The notes beneath the pieces were generated by a model. The model saw only the letters and a list, made by a program, of their open reading frames with translations, was not told the origin of the DNA and did not search any database. Shown piece by piece: positions 19,244 to 29,250 of a stretch of DNA of 64,000 nt; position 1 is the first letter of the stretch; every line of letters starts with the position of its first letter. Origin of the DNA: Mucilaginibacter mali (GTDB lineage: Bacteria > Bacteroidota > Bacteroidia > Sphingobacteriales > Sphingobacteriaceae); NCBI RefSeq assembly GCF_013283875.1, contig NZ_CP054139.1, positions 1,674,001 to 1,738,000 on the forward strand. Reading direction: 5' to 3'. A program made the position numbers and the translations under genes.

Positions 19244-21634
19244 CTATTTCCCCTTATCCAAAACCTCAAACCGGGTTTGCAGCCGGTTGCCATTGGCATC
19301 TACCAATGTTAGCGTGTGCTTGCCTGCAGTCGGGTTAAGGGCCATTTGATGATAATCCCGGGTCTGCCCGATGTACTGATCATCCAAATACCAAAATATC
19401 TTCATACCCGTTTGCCGGTGCGCCGCGTTGCAGATCATGCGGCCACGGGTGCCGTCTGCTTCCAGGGGGACGTAAACTTTCGACCCATCTTTGGGATAGA
19501 TCTGCTCCATGGGCCTTTGCAATGTAGCCGCGCAATCGGGCCGGAAAGGGGGCAGGGGTTTATACTGATAGTTGCGGCTTTTATAATAATATTCCATGGA
19601 TGGCGGTAACACAAACCAGGCGGTGTGCACCATGTTGGCCGGCGTTTCACAGGCCGACGTTACCTGCCATTTGCGGCTTGCATCTAAATGCACTAATTGG
19701 TGAAAGTGGCAAACAGGTGCCTTTAGTCCGCTTTTGGGCATGAACAAGGTATCGGGATGATCGCAATTTTCGCCCGCGCGATAACCGCTTTCGTGGCAAA
19801 CCGACATCAGCGTCATCTCGCCCGATGGCATGGTGAACCAGTCGCGTGCTACGGGCAACTGCCTGAAGATATCGAACAGGATAGGGGCGGCGGTATTCAC
19901 ACCAATTAGCCCCAGGCGGCCTTCGCCGTTGGTATTGCCCACCCAAACGCCTACCACATATCGCGGTGTAACCCCAATAGCCCAGCCATCCCTGAAGCCG
20001 AAGCTGGTCCCGGTTTTCCAGGCGATGCGTTGGGTAGAACTGAACTGCTGCCACAGCAACTCATCGCCGGGGCGCATCACCTCCTCCATCGCCTGGAAGG
20101 TATAATAGATGGATCCCGCGTCCAGCAGACCGCCCTTCTCCAATTCGGTTTTGCGGGGTTCGGCGGCGGTGTATACGGGGTTATGGTAATCGGCGGCGTT
20201 GTACTGGCCTTTGTATTGATGATAATGGTTCAGCACCCGCGCCATATCCGCATAAGCGCCGCTGAGTTCCCAAAGGGTATTTTCGCTACCGCCCAATATC
20301 AGCGATAAGCCATAATGATCGGCTGGTTGGTTGAGTGTCGTCATCCCAATATTGCGCAACAACGAGTGAAACCGATCGTACTTATACTGCGACAGCATTT
20401 TAACCGCCGGGATATTCAGTGAACGGGCTAAGGCCTTTGATGCAGGTACGGCCCCATCATAACCCAGATCGAAGTTTTGTGGATGATAGCCGGCTATCTG
20501 CGTCGGGATATCGGGTATCAAACTATTGGGCAATATCAAACCATCATGCAGCATAGCAGCATAAAGCAGCGGCTTCAACGTACTGCCCGGACTACGGGGC
20601 GCGGCGATCACATCTACATCGCTCTCTATATCGCGGTTTTCGGGATGGGTAACGTTGCCTACGTAAGCCAGCGTTTGGCCCGTCTCTACATCCAGCACAA
20701 TGGCGGCGGCGTTGCGGATATCGTTGGCCTTTAGCAGTTGGTGGTGTCTTTCGATAATATCCGTAACGTTTTGCTGCAATACGCTTTTGACAGATGTTTT
20801 GATGCGCCCGCCGTTGATATGCTTCGCCAGGTTATCCATCTTAAAGCGCTGCAATAAATGCGGCGCAAGCGAGGGCAAGGTTACCGGCTTTTCGGGCACG
20901 GGTTCCAGCTTGGCCAGTGCGGCGGTGGTGGCGTCGATGATATGCTGTTGCTGCAGGCGGTCGATCAGCAGGTTGCGCTTGCGCAAAAGTATACGGCGGT
21001 TTTTACCGGGATGCACCAGCGATGGTGAGTTAGGTAATACGGCCAACGCCGCCGTTTCTCCCCAGGATAATTTATCGGGACTGCGGCCAAAATAGCGCCA
21101 GGCAGCGGCATCTAATCCCACCACATTACTGCCGAATGGCGCGTTGCTGCTGTACAAGGCCAGGATCTCGCTTTTAGAATGCGTTAGTTCCAGCCGCATG
21201 GCTTTAAAGATCTCCGTAAACTTTTGCCAGATGGTGCGGTTCTTCCGGGTGGATAGGCGTATGACCTGCATCGTAAGCGTGCTGCCCCCGCTAACCACAT
21301 GCCTTGCCCTGATGTTCTGCTTTATGGCCCTGCTAAACGCTATGGGATCGAACCCGATATGGTGCTCAAAGCGCTTATCCTCAAAGGCGATGATGCAGGC
21401 CTTAAATTTATCGGGCACCTTAGGGTTATAAGGGAAACGCCACTGCCCGTCGGAGGCGATGGCCGCGCCCAGCAGTTGTCCCTGATCGTCATCTATCACA
21501 AACGATGTTGGCGAATGGAATAACCGCCGGGGGATGCAAAACCAAAACAGCAATAGCAAAGCTAACAGGATGATTCCCGCTACCTTTGCCTTTGTGGATT
21601 TAAATATCGTTTTTAAGCGTGTTAATTTAAGCAT
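19244..21634 (-). CDS. pbpC: Penicillin-binding protein 1C (bifunctional glycosyltransferase/transpeptidase)
   Basis: 796 residues. An N-terminal membrane anchor (about 19-35) is followed by a GT51 glycosyltransferase with the catalytic Glu in FEDKRF (E85) and GGSTLTMQ. The transpeptidase domain has SxxK at S351-K354 (PGSTLKP) and WKTGTSFGFRDGW. The C-terminal BiPBP_C domain (about 710-793) is typical of PBP1C. It acts in the periplasm, polymerising lipid II, with transpeptidase activity that is weak in E. coli PBP1C. It follows the alpha-2-macroglobulin gene on the same strand, the order known from E. coli yfhM-pbpC. The 225-bp gap between them contains strong palindromes. Confidence 0.94.
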   Translation of the reverse strand: MLKLTRLKTIFKSTKAKVAGIILLALLLLFWFCIPRRLFHSPTSFVIDDDQGQLLGAAIASDGQWRFPYNPKVPDKFKACIIAFEDKRFEHHIGFDPIAFSRAIKQNIRARHVVSGGSTLTMQVIRLSTRKNRTIWQKFTEIFKAMRLELTHSKSEILALYSSNAPFGSNVVGLDAAAWRYFGRSPDKLSWGETAALAVLPNSPSLVHPGKNRRILLRKRNLLIDRLQQQHIIDATTAALAKLEPVPEKPVTLPSLAPHLLQRFKMDNLAKHINGGRIKTSVKSVLQQNVTDIIERHHQLLKANDIRNAAAIVLDVETGQTLAYVGNVTHPENRDIESDVDVIAAPRSPGSTLKPLLYAAMLHDGLILPNSLIPDIPTQIAGYHPQNFDLGYDGAVPASKALARSLNIPAVKMLSQYKYDRFHSLLRNIGMTTLNQPADHYGLSLILGGSENTLWELSGAYADMARVLNHYHQYKGQYNAADYHNPVYTAAEPRKTELEKGGLLDAGSIYYTFQAMEEVMRPGDELLWQQFSSTQRIAWKTGTSFGFRDGWAIGVTPRYVVGVWVGNTNGEGRLGLIGVNTAAPILFDIFRQLPVARDWFTMPSGEMTLMSVCHESGYRAGENCDHPDTLFMPKSGLKAPVCHFHQLVHLDASRKWQVTSACETPANMVHTAWFVLPPSMEYYYKSRNYQYKPLPPFRPDCAATLQRPMEQIYPKDGSKVYVPLEADGTRGRMICNAAHRQTGMKIFWYLDDQYIGQTRDYHQMALNPTAGKHTLTLVDANGNRLQTRFEVLDKGK

Positions 21635-21678
21635 GTCTTTTTCCCGTAGCTAATCATCCAGTTGTAGTCGACAGCCTC

Positions 21679-21835
21679 GCTTTTTAAATTGGGCTAAAGC
21701 CCCATCTCCCTTTTTAAAAGGCCGCCCCCTAAAGGGGACGGCAATGAATTTGGAAACTTATTTTTCTTCTATTCACCCGTTGGCTTTAGCCAACGGGTGA
21801 ATAGAAGAAAAAATGGCTTTAGCCAAAATATCAAC
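21679..21835. repeat. Cluster of three short palindromes between macroglobulin and pbpC genes
   Basis: Three hairpins lie in a row: GGGCTAAAGCCC; GCCGCCCCCTAAAGGGGACGGC with one mismatch; and a perfect 24-bp inverted repeat (21761-21784 and 21789-21812, loop TTTA) whose core is CACCCGTTGGC/GCCAACGGGTG. A further GGCTTTAGCC follows. The last hairpin is flanked by T and A runs and so could terminate in either direction, which would separate or attenuate pbpC relative to the upstream gene. The cluster resembles dispersed intergenic palindromes rather than a gene-specific element. Confidence 0.75.
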
Positions 21836-21859
21836 CATGATAAAAAACGACTTCCCCGC

Positions 21860-24800
21860 CTATTTCACCACCTCAACCCATTGCCCTTTGGCCAGCGCGC
21901 TGATGCTGTTGTTATACATCGCATCGCAATAAATGGCCGGCAGGTAATACTTGCCTAAGTACGATGCATTCAGCATTACATAATAGGTTACCTCCTTGTT
22001 TTCGGTCACGCTGAAATAGGTGTTCACCCGGTCGTCCCTGATGTCGCGGTAGTCGGATGGCGACGATTTGTAGGCTTCGTCGCTCTCCATCATCCGCGTA
22101 TTCAGGATCTCCCAACCCGAAGGGAAGATCTGTGTAAGCGCCATATTATCATAATTGCCGCGCTTGCCGGGATTTTTGATATTCACCTGGGCAATAAAAT
22201 CGGTACCCTGTTTTAGCTGGGCCGGGTTAACCGGCGCGCCCTTCAGCGTAAAGTAACTGATGCGCATTTGCAGCACATCGGGGTTGCTGATCGGCTTCAC
22301 ATCTTCACCCGTAACCGGCTGACCGTATTGGATGAGCCTCACATACAACTTCGCGCTGCTGTTATTCTTGATGCTGAGGTTACCCGAGTGATTGCTAACC
22401 GCTATTTGCGATATGTACGACGCCGAATTGACCGCACCCCGCGAAGCCCCCACCTGGTAATTGAACATCAGCTTGCTGCGCGATGTGTTTTTGCCGCAAT
22501 ATTGCGATATGGCAATGAGGCTGTAAGCCGTAGTTTGCGTGCTGTACCAGTCATCGTGCGACAGGTGTGCCGCTACCGTGCGCAACATGCTGGCCGCTTC
22601 GGCTTTTTTGCCCAGCAGCGTAAGGGTTTCCAGTATCATAGCCTCATCACGCAGGTCGGAGCCGAAAGTGCCCCACATGCTGTTGTATGGCTTAACAATT
22701 AAGGGCAAACCTTGTATCATCCGCAAGGCTATTTCCGGCTGACCGGCCAGTTTATAAGCCGCCGCCAACCGCCATTTAGCTTCCGGTGAAATATATGGGA
22801 ACTCCTTTAAGCGGTTCATGGCACCTAACTCCGGCGCATGTGCAAGGGCCAGCAGGTACAGGCGATAAGCCTGATCAAGGTCGGCGCCGTAGAAGGTGCG
22901 GCTGTTTGGCGCCCATGATAAGGCTTGCTGGCGCTGGTACATTTTCCAATGCTCTATAAAGCCAACCGGCAGGGCATAGCCTGCGGCCTGCGCGGCCAGC
23001 ATAAAGTGCCCGGCATAATTGGTACCCCAATCGTTAGCCTCGCCGCCATCCGGCCAGTAGCTCAGTCCGCCCTTTGGCAACTGGAAGCCGGCCAGCTTGC
23101 GGATGCCTGCCTGTATGTTGCGGTCTACAGTAGCTTTTTGCCCCGGCGAGAGGTCGGTCAGCTGCTCTAAATACAATTGCGGGAACACCGATGAGGTGGT
23201 TTGTTCCACGCAGCCATGCGGATATTCCATCAGGTAATTCAAGCGCTTGGCCAGGTTTAATGATGGGATGTTGGATGCCTCCAGCGTGGTTTTGTTGGTG
23301 CCGTTCATACCCACGGCAGTATACGGACTGCCCCAGCTTTGGCCTGGCTCCAATTCTTTTTCCAGCACACGGGTAATGCCCGGGTTGGGGTTGCGCACGG
23401 ATAGTTCTACATCGTAAGCGGCGGTTTCGCTGCCGCTTTTGGCCACTACGCGCACCTTACCAATGCCAATAAAGTTCTTCACCTCCAGCGGGAAGGTCAC
23501 CAATTGATCGCCCGGTTTGGTGAATGTTAAGGTTTGATGCGAGGTTACATTCGTAAACGCGTTCGACTGGATATCCACGCTCACCGTTTTGATATTATTC
23601 TCGGTAGCGAAAACGGTAACCGGTAGTTCTATCTTTTCGGTCGGGCCTAAAACCCGTGGCAGGGTAGCCAGTACCATCAACGGCTTTTTCACGGCCACGG
23701 CCTTATCGGCGAAGCCATAAGCGCCCTCGTGTCCGGCAATCACCATCACCTTAACCGAACCGATATATTGCGGCAGGGTAAAGGCGTGTGTTTGCTTTTC
23801 GCCCGCGCCCATGTGGAACGGCCCCATAAACTTCACCACCGGCTTAAAGCGGTTTACCGAGATATTACGGTTCAGATTGCGCCCCCCGGCATCACCACCG
23901 ATGCTCAGGATGCGTTCCAGGTCGCCGCCATAAGCGCCGATCACGTAGTCGAACAGGTCCCAGGTCTTCACACCCAAAGCCTCACGGGCGTAAAAGGTTT
24001 CGTGCGGGTTAGGCGTATTATAATTGGTAATATCCAGCAGGCCCTCGTCAACAATGGCCAGCGTATAGGTCATCTCCTTGCCCGATGCTTCGGATACCGT
24101 TACCGCCGATTTTGTCTCAGGCCTCAGCTTATCCGGCATGCTGATCACCGGCTTCAGGATGGTGGCGGGGTTATCTACCAGCAGCGGTATCGCGCCGTAC
24201 ATGCGTATCGGCAGGTCGTTCACGGTTTGCGAATGGGGTTGCAGCAGCGTAACGTTCACAAAAACGTTGGGGGCCATGGTTTCATCAACCTTAAAATGAT
24301 ATTGCGTTTGGCCCTTATTGGTGTTTATCCAATCGGTTTTTAAAACCTTGGTGCCGTTCTCAAAGCTAATTAAAGCCCTGCCATTAGCCGGGGTAGGAAT
24401 GGTGAGCGTAGCTTCCTCGCCAACCTTATAATTCTTTTTATCGGATGTGAACGATAGCATGGCCGCCTCGCTCGGGTTATCCTGTTGCAGGCGCTGCGCC
24501 CAGTTCGGCCAATCGATGTATACCTCGTGGCCGGTGGTATGGCCGGTCTCCTCGTCCTTAACCTTTACAATGTACTGGCCCCATTCGGGCTGATCGATGT
24601 GCATGGTCCAGGTGCCGCGCCCATTGTTAAGGGTGATGGTTTGGGTTTTGATCAGCTTGTTGTATTTATCCTGCGTAAAGTTGCTGCTTTGGTTACCGGT
24701 ATTATCCCACCACCAATGCCAGCGCACCTTGTACAGCTCAACCTGCACCTCGCGCTTGCCCGGCAGCGGGTTGCCTTTGGTATCCACATCTACAATATCA

Positions 24801-27454
24801 AAAATATGGTCTTTGCCGGTTACCAGCATCCCAGAAAGGGCGTTACCCTTTGGCGCCTTAATACCCACATAGCCCGGGTACATATTATAAGGCAAACTGG
24901 TTTGGTGGATGCTGAAATTGCCGCCCGGTTCAAAAACCTTTACTAAAAAATTAGCGCGTAATTGTCCCGGCGCTTCCATCTCCGATGATATGTTGGCGTT
25001 GATGCTGGTATTGCCATCGGCATCTAAATGCCCATCGAACACGGTAGAGACTTGTGTCTTGAAATCGATCTTCGGGTCGTCAAAATCGTAACCGTCGAAG
25101 TTTTTAAAAGATGTTTTTTGCGATGACAGGTAGGCATCAACCTTGGCCTTAAGGTTTTGCGCCGTACCGCCGAACAGCCATTTGGCATTCAGTGTGCCGC
25201 GGGTATCCTTGTCTTTGGTCAACTCCGTTTGCCCGTTAAAATCGAGTTTCAGCTTCAGGCGGTTCGGCATAATGGTCTCCACCTTAATGTTTTTGCTAAA
25301 GGTAGCGCCGCCCACTTTTATCTTGGCTGTCCAGTTGCCGGTAACATCGGTAGTTTGCGTGCCGGTGTGGAAGCTGTAAAAGCCATCAACCGATTTGTTT
25401 TGCACCAACCTGCTGTATAATTGCCCCATCGGGTTGTAAAAATTGAACTCTACCGGCATATCCGCGGGCAGTTTCTTAGCCTTATCCTCCAATATAAATG
25501 ATAGGTAGATGCTATCGCCCGGACGCCATACGCCGCGTTCGCCATAGATGAAGCCCTTTAGGCCGGTTTGCACCTGGTCTCCGCCCACATCAAAGCGGGT
25601 GAGGGGCAGGGCATTGCCGTCGTCAAGCTTCAGGTAACCGCGTTCATCGCCGCGTTTGGCCACCAGCAGGTAAGGCTTGCGCTTGATATCAAACTTGGCC
25701 AAACCGTAGCTATCGGTCGTGGTTTTCATGATGACCTGCCGCTGGTAATCCTGCAGATCAATTTCCACGCCCGATATTGGTTGCGCTGTTAAAATATCGG
25801 TAGCTACAACCATCATGCTGTTATCGGTACCGCGCTTGGCCACCAGGCCAATGTTTGATGCGATGATGTTGCGGGTAGCCCATTTAGTTTTGGTGAAATA
25901 AGACGGTGTGCAGGGATTATCCTTATCGGCCCAATTGTAATTGGTAGGGTAGTAGCTATCGTACTTACTCCAAAAGTCATCGTCTTCGTCGCTTACGCCG
26001 CGGCCACCGCCGCCTTCTTCGTCATCGCCATAATACTCGTTATCGTTATTATCGGTTTTTACAGGGCCACCGGCGCTGCAATTGTACAGCGAATACTCTT
26101 GCCTGAAGCCGATGATGACCCGGTAGATAGCGCCCGGCTCGGTGCGGATCAGCTTATCCAGATCAAGCATAAAGCGGGTCTTTTTATTCAGATTAACCGA
26201 TTTGTCAGCATCCAGCCGGATGGTTTTCTGCACAACCGGCTTACCTACGCGGCGCAGTTCGCTGCCGCCATCGTAATCGTTCTCCTGGAAGTATTGCGCC
26301 ACATTATCCTCGTAAACCTTAATAATGCTCACATCCACCGCGTTAAGGTTTACGGCTTCAAAAGGCATCAGCAGTTTACCGGCGCTTGGCAGCACCACGC
26401 CCTTGCCGGGGATGGTTACGGCAGGCAGCTTATTCTCGAAGAACACGTTGGCCTTATAGGTTTTGGTGATCTTTTGATGCGACATATTCTCGATGCCGGG
26501 ATTCACAAACACATCGTAATTGCCATCCAAACGCTCGGCGCTGTATACTTTGACCATGCTGCCCTCAATGGTGTACGATGGTTCGGTGGTGTTACCGATA
26601 CCGATGAGACCGTTCAGTTCCTGTCCAACCATTATCGCATCCGAAAACTGCACTAAAACGTATTGCTCCTGGTCCTGCACGGCACGCACATCCAGCACGC
26701 GGAAATCGCCAACGGCGGGTACGTCATAAGCTTTCGATCCCTTTTTATCCACGTTTAGCGGACTACCATCCCAGTTGATGGTGAGCGGGGTGATGTTATC
26801 CGCCGCGCGGGTGATCTTATCAATAGTGAATGTATGTGTATGATTATAAGCATTATGCTGCCAGCTGATATGCGTTTCGGACGGGTAGCTGACCGATATC
26901 AGCTTCTCTACCAGTTCGTTCTTCTCGGCATCGGCGGTTTGGATCACGCCGTCCAGCTTCATTTTATCTACCGAATTCCGGGGCGAGGTTTGCAGGCCGT
27001 TATACGTTACGGTAAAATCGGGCTTCATGGTTTGGAAGCCGAACTCAAATTCCTGGTAGCGCTCTGGCACGTCGATCACCTTGCCCAGCTTAAATTTCGC
27101 CTGGTAGGCTTTATCGGGGTCCAGCTTTTGCGCGGGGCGAAACTCGATGGTCAGCGCGTCCACCCAAAAAGCTTTGCCTTTTATGGCCGGACTAAAGCTA
27201 AAAATGCCATCGGGCAGGGCCTCGTTTTGCACGTGGGTGCCCTGTACCTGACGCACCAGTTTAATGCGGATGCTGCTCTCTTTGGAGATCATCCCGGCTG
27301 TGTACGATTCGATGTACTTGCTGAACGAGCGGTCGACAGGTTGAGGCTTTGAAAAATGTTTTACCGCGTAGGCAATAGCTGCCACGCAAACCAACGATAC
27401 GGTGGTGATGATAATGCCTTTTTTACTTGAAAAAAAGCCTGTTATAGCTGACAT
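21860..27454 (-). CDS. Bacterial alpha-2-macroglobulin (YfhM type), thioester-containing, membrane-anchored
   Basis: 1864 residues. A single N-terminal membrane span (about 13-31) anchors it; there is no lipobox Cys, unlike the lipoprotein form in E. coli. Many MG-type beta domains follow, and the thioester motif CVEQ is at C1415-Q1418 (YPHGCVEQTT), followed by the alpha/alpha thioester domain. A low-complexity acidic, Gly-rich loop (DDEEGGGGRG and DEDDD) sits at about 475-495. Such proteins trap proteases that breach the outer membrane and work with PBP1C in wall repair. The gene lies directly upstream of pbpC on the same strand and 53 bp downstream of the CBM9-like gene at 27508. Confidence 0.93.
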   Translation of the reverse strand: MSAITGFFSSKKGIIITTVSLVCVAAIAYAVKHFSKPQPVDRSFSKYIESYTAGMISKESSIRIKLVRQVQGTHVQNEALPDGIFSFSPAIKGKAFWVDALTIEFRPAQKLDPDKAYQAKFKLGKVIDVPERYQEFEFGFQTMKPDFTVTYNGLQTSPRNSVDKMKLDGVIQTADAEKNELVEKLISVSYPSETHISWQHNAYNHTHTFTIDKITRAADNITPLTINWDGSPLNVDKKGSKAYDVPAVGDFRVLDVRAVQDQEQYVLVQFSDAIMVGQELNGLIGIGNTTEPSYTIEGSMVKVYSAERLDGNYDVFVNPGIENMSHQKITKTYKANVFFENKLPAVTIPGKGVVLPSAGKLLMPFEAVNLNAVDVSIIKVYEDNVAQYFQENDYDGGSELRRVGKPVVQKTIRLDADKSVNLNKKTRFMLDLDKLIRTEPGAIYRVIIGFRQEYSLYNCSAGGPVKTDNNDNEYYGDDEEGGGGRGVSDEDDDFWSKYDSYYPTNYNWADKDNPCTPSYFTKTKWATRNIIASNIGLVAKRGTDNSMMVVATDILTAQPISGVEIDLQDYQRQVIMKTTTDSYGLAKFDIKRKPYLLVAKRGDERGYLKLDDGNALPLTRFDVGGDQVQTGLKGFIYGERGVWRPGDSIYLSFILEDKAKKLPADMPVEFNFYNPMGQLYSRLVQNKSVDGFYSFHTGTQTTDVTGNWTAKIKVGGATFSKNIKVETIMPNRLKLKLDFNGQTELTKDKDTRGTLNAKWLFGGTAQNLKAKVDAYLSSQKTSFKNFDGYDFDDPKIDFKTQVSTVFDGHLDADGNTSINANISSEMEAPGQLRANFLVKVFEPGGNFSIHQTSLPYNMYPGYVGIKAPKGNALSGMLVTGKDHIFDIVDVDTKGNPLPGKREVQVELYKVRWHWWWDNTGNQSSNFTQDKYNKLIKTQTITLNNGRGTWTMHIDQPEWGQYIVKVKDEETGHTTGHEVYIDWPNWAQRLQQDNPSEAAMLSFTSDKKNYKVGEEATLTIPTPANGRALISFENGTKVLKTDWINTNKGQTQYHFKVDETMAPNVFVNVTLLQPHSQTVNDLPIRMYGAIPLLVDNPATILKPVISMPDKLRPETKSAVTVSEASGKEMTYTLAIVDEGLLDITNYNTPNPHETFYAREALGVKTWDLFDYVIGAYGGDLERILSIGGDAGGRNLNRNISVNRFKPVVKFMGPFHMGAGEKQTHAFTLPQYIGSVKVMVIAGHEGAYGFADKAVAVKKPLMVLATLPRVLGPTEKIELPVTVFATENNIKTVSVDIQSNAFTNVTSHQTLTFTKPGDQLVTFPLEVKNFIGIGKVRVVAKSGSETAAYDVELSVRNPNPGITRVLEKELEPGQSWGSPYTAVGMNGTNKTTLEASNIPSLNLAKRLNYLMEYPHGCVEQTTSSVFPQLYLEQLTDLSPGQKATVDRNIQAGIRKLAGFQLPKGGLSYWPDGGEANDWGTNYAGHFMLAAQAAGYALPVGFIEHWKMYQRQQALSWAPNSRTFYGADLDQAYRLYLLALAHAPELGAMNRLKEFPYISPEAKWRLAAAYKLAGQPEIALRMIQGLPLIVKPYNSMWGTFGSDLRDEAMILETLTLLGKKAEAASMLRTVAAHLSHDDWYSTQTTAYSLIAISQYCGKNTSRSKLMFNYQVGASRGAVNSASYISQIAVSNHSGNLSIKNNSSAKLYVRLIQYGQPVTGEDVKPISNPDVLQMRISYFTLKGAPVNPAQLKQGTDFIAQVNIKNPGKRGNYDNMALTQIFPSGWEILNTRMMESDEAYKSSPSDYRDIRDDRVNTYFSVTENKEVTYYVMLNASYLGKYYLPAIYCDAMYNNSISALAKGQWVEVVK

Positions 27455-27507
27455 GTTTTGGGGGGAGATTTGTATCGAAATTTATGAAATAAATTGCAAA
27501 TCCTAAT

Positions 27508-28350
27508 TTATTGCAAAATATTTTTTATGACGGATTGGTATGTTTTTAACCATTCATCACGGTTTTTAGCTAAGGTGTATTCACCCCAAAAATCTGTGGT
27601 AGCTACGGAAGCTCTTGCCGGAGGAGGTGGAGGCGGAAGGCCACCTGAATTCATGGGGCTTACCAGTGCTTCTACATTTGTATTGTTACTTTCTTTTTCC
27701 GCATTTAATTTAATATGATAGCTGAATGCATCTAAACCGTTATTAGGCAAGTCGAAATATCTTAAAGGAACAGCCAATTCGTAAACGTAGACTAAAGGTT
27801 TATCAAATTTCGAGACCGCTTTTATGCCCTCATCATTGTAAACAGAAATATCATCGTCGGGTATGTTTTTAATACCCTGTACATTGATGGATTTTGATTT
27901 GGTTGACAATAAATTGTTTAAGCCTTTAAGCGAATTATCCACTCCGGCAGCATCATTATGTGTGCCAATTTTACTATTAAGCAGGTTGGATACGGAGTTG
28001 GCATCAGCACGCTTTAAAACAGGATAGGTGATAGTAACCGGGGAATCATCTTTTTTCTTTAAGGTATGATTTATTGTAAGGCTAATATTGCCTTTAATTA
28101 TTTTATCTATAACAAAGGCTCTTGTTATTTTCAGTATAAGGTAAATGTTTTCACTGTCATTTGATATGCTGTAATAAATATCAGTAGCGTTGTTGTGGGC
28201 TTGATATTGATCATTCCATTCATCCGCTTTTCCATCTATTTTAATATTGGCTGGCGCCCAAACGCTGGCCTTTTGTACGTTAGGTAATTTCTGGGCGTAA
28301 GTTGTGTTTATGGCAAACAAGCTGGCAAGTATGATAAATAGCCACTTCAT
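27508..28350 (-). CDS. Secreted CBM9-like protein 1
   Basis: 280 residues with a Sec signal peptide (MKWLFIILASLFAINTTYAQ). The mature N terminus reads KLPNVQ and then WAPANIKIDGKADEW, the opening seen in CBM9-like (DOMON-related) beta-sandwich domains. The rest is beta-rich without catalytic motifs. A Pro run (GGLPPPPPPARA) precedes the C-terminal GEYTLAK block shared with the neighbour. It is a tandem paralog of the gene at 28358 (7 bp apart). A role in binding sugars or haem-like ligands is known for the fold, but the ligand here is unknown. Confidence 0.75.
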   Translation of the reverse strand: MKWLFIILASLFAINTTYAQKLPNVQKASVWAPANIKIDGKADEWNDQYQAHNNATDIYYSISNDSENIYLILKITRAFVIDKIIKGNISLTINHTLKKKDDSPVTITYPVLKRADANSVSNLLNSKIGTHNDAAGVDNSLKGLNNLLSTKSKSINVQGIKNIPDDDISVYNDEGIKAVSKFDKPLVYVYELAVPLRYFDLPNNGLDAFSYHIKLNAEKESNNTNVEALVSPMNSGGLPPPPPPARASVATTDFWGEYTLAKNRDEWLKTYQSVIKNILQ

Positions 28351-28357
28351 TTTATAG

Positions 28358-29179
28358 TTATGGTTTTTTTGCTAAGGTGTATTCGCCATTGAAATACGTA
28401 GCTGATTGCCCAACCTGAGCATTGGCCCCCCCTTTAAAAAGTGTGATGTTTCCTGTTTCATCCCTGTTAATGGTCATGCCGCGTTCTTCTACCTCATTTA
28501 TTTTTATTTGGTAATTAAATTTATCCACCTTATCAGCCGACAAGTTTAGGCGCTGCAATGATATAGCAAACTCAATGGTGTAAAACATTTTGTTATTAAA
28601 TAATGATGCCGCTTTGATCCCTTCGTCATTATAAACGGATAATGTAGAATCCAGCCCCTCTATATTGGCAACCTTGATGGTTTTTGACATTTGCGTAAGG
28701 CGAAGATTACTTGCCCTGACAAAAGAATCCAATTGAAGCAGTTCGGTTTTGGAACTATCCAGCACTTTAGGTTTAGCCCGAAAATTTACATACATGGGTA
28801 ATCGGGGATCATATACAGGGTAAGTAACGGCTTTCCCATAATCTGCTTTATTGCCAAAACTTTTAACCGCAATAGTTACTCCCCCACTAAACATGCTTGA
28901 AATAATATGCGGGTCTCTTTCCTGTATTACTATATACAGGTATTTGTCATCATTCGCCATAGTATAAAAAAAATCGGTAGCGCTGTTGTGTGCCTTAAAA
29001 TCGGCAGGCCAATCCTTTATATTCCCATCGATTTTGATATTGGCAGGTGCCCACAGATTGGTTGTTTGCACATTTGGTAATTTTTGGGCAAAAGTTTTAA
29101 TCTCGAACAAAATTAAAATATTCAAAATAATGTTGCATTTAAGAAATAAGCGGATAGCTTTTGGCTTTGTTAACTTCAT
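28358..29179 (-). CDS. Secreted CBM9-like protein 2
   Basis: 273 residues, N-terminal hydrophobic signal ending ...EIKTFAQ, then KLPNVQ and WAPANIKIDGNIKDW, almost the same mature start as the next gene. It ends exactly at the GEYTLAK block, so it lacks the extra 20-residue C-terminal helix of its paralog. Both share YNDEGIKA in mid-sequence. The pair arose by tandem duplication and has diverged. It lies 71 bp downstream of the double-glycine leader peptide gene on the same strand, so the three may be one transcript. Confidence 0.75.
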   Translation of the reverse strand: MKLTKPKAIRLFLKCNIILNILILFEIKTFAQKLPNVQTTNLWAPANIKIDGNIKDWPADFKAHNSATDFFYTMANDDKYLYIVIQERDPHIISSMFSGGVTIAVKSFGNKADYGKAVTYPVYDPRLPMYVNFRAKPKVLDSSKTELLQLDSFVRASNLRLTQMSKTIKVANIEGLDSTLSVYNDEGIKAASLFNNKMFYTIEFAISLQRLNLSADKVDKFNYQIKINEVEERGMTINRDETGNITLFKGGANAQVGQSATYFNGEYTLAKKP

Positions 29180-29250
29180 TTTCGTATATAAAATAGTTTA
29201 TTTAAAAAAAGTAAATGTGGGCCAAACTTGGCCCACATAACACAACCTGA

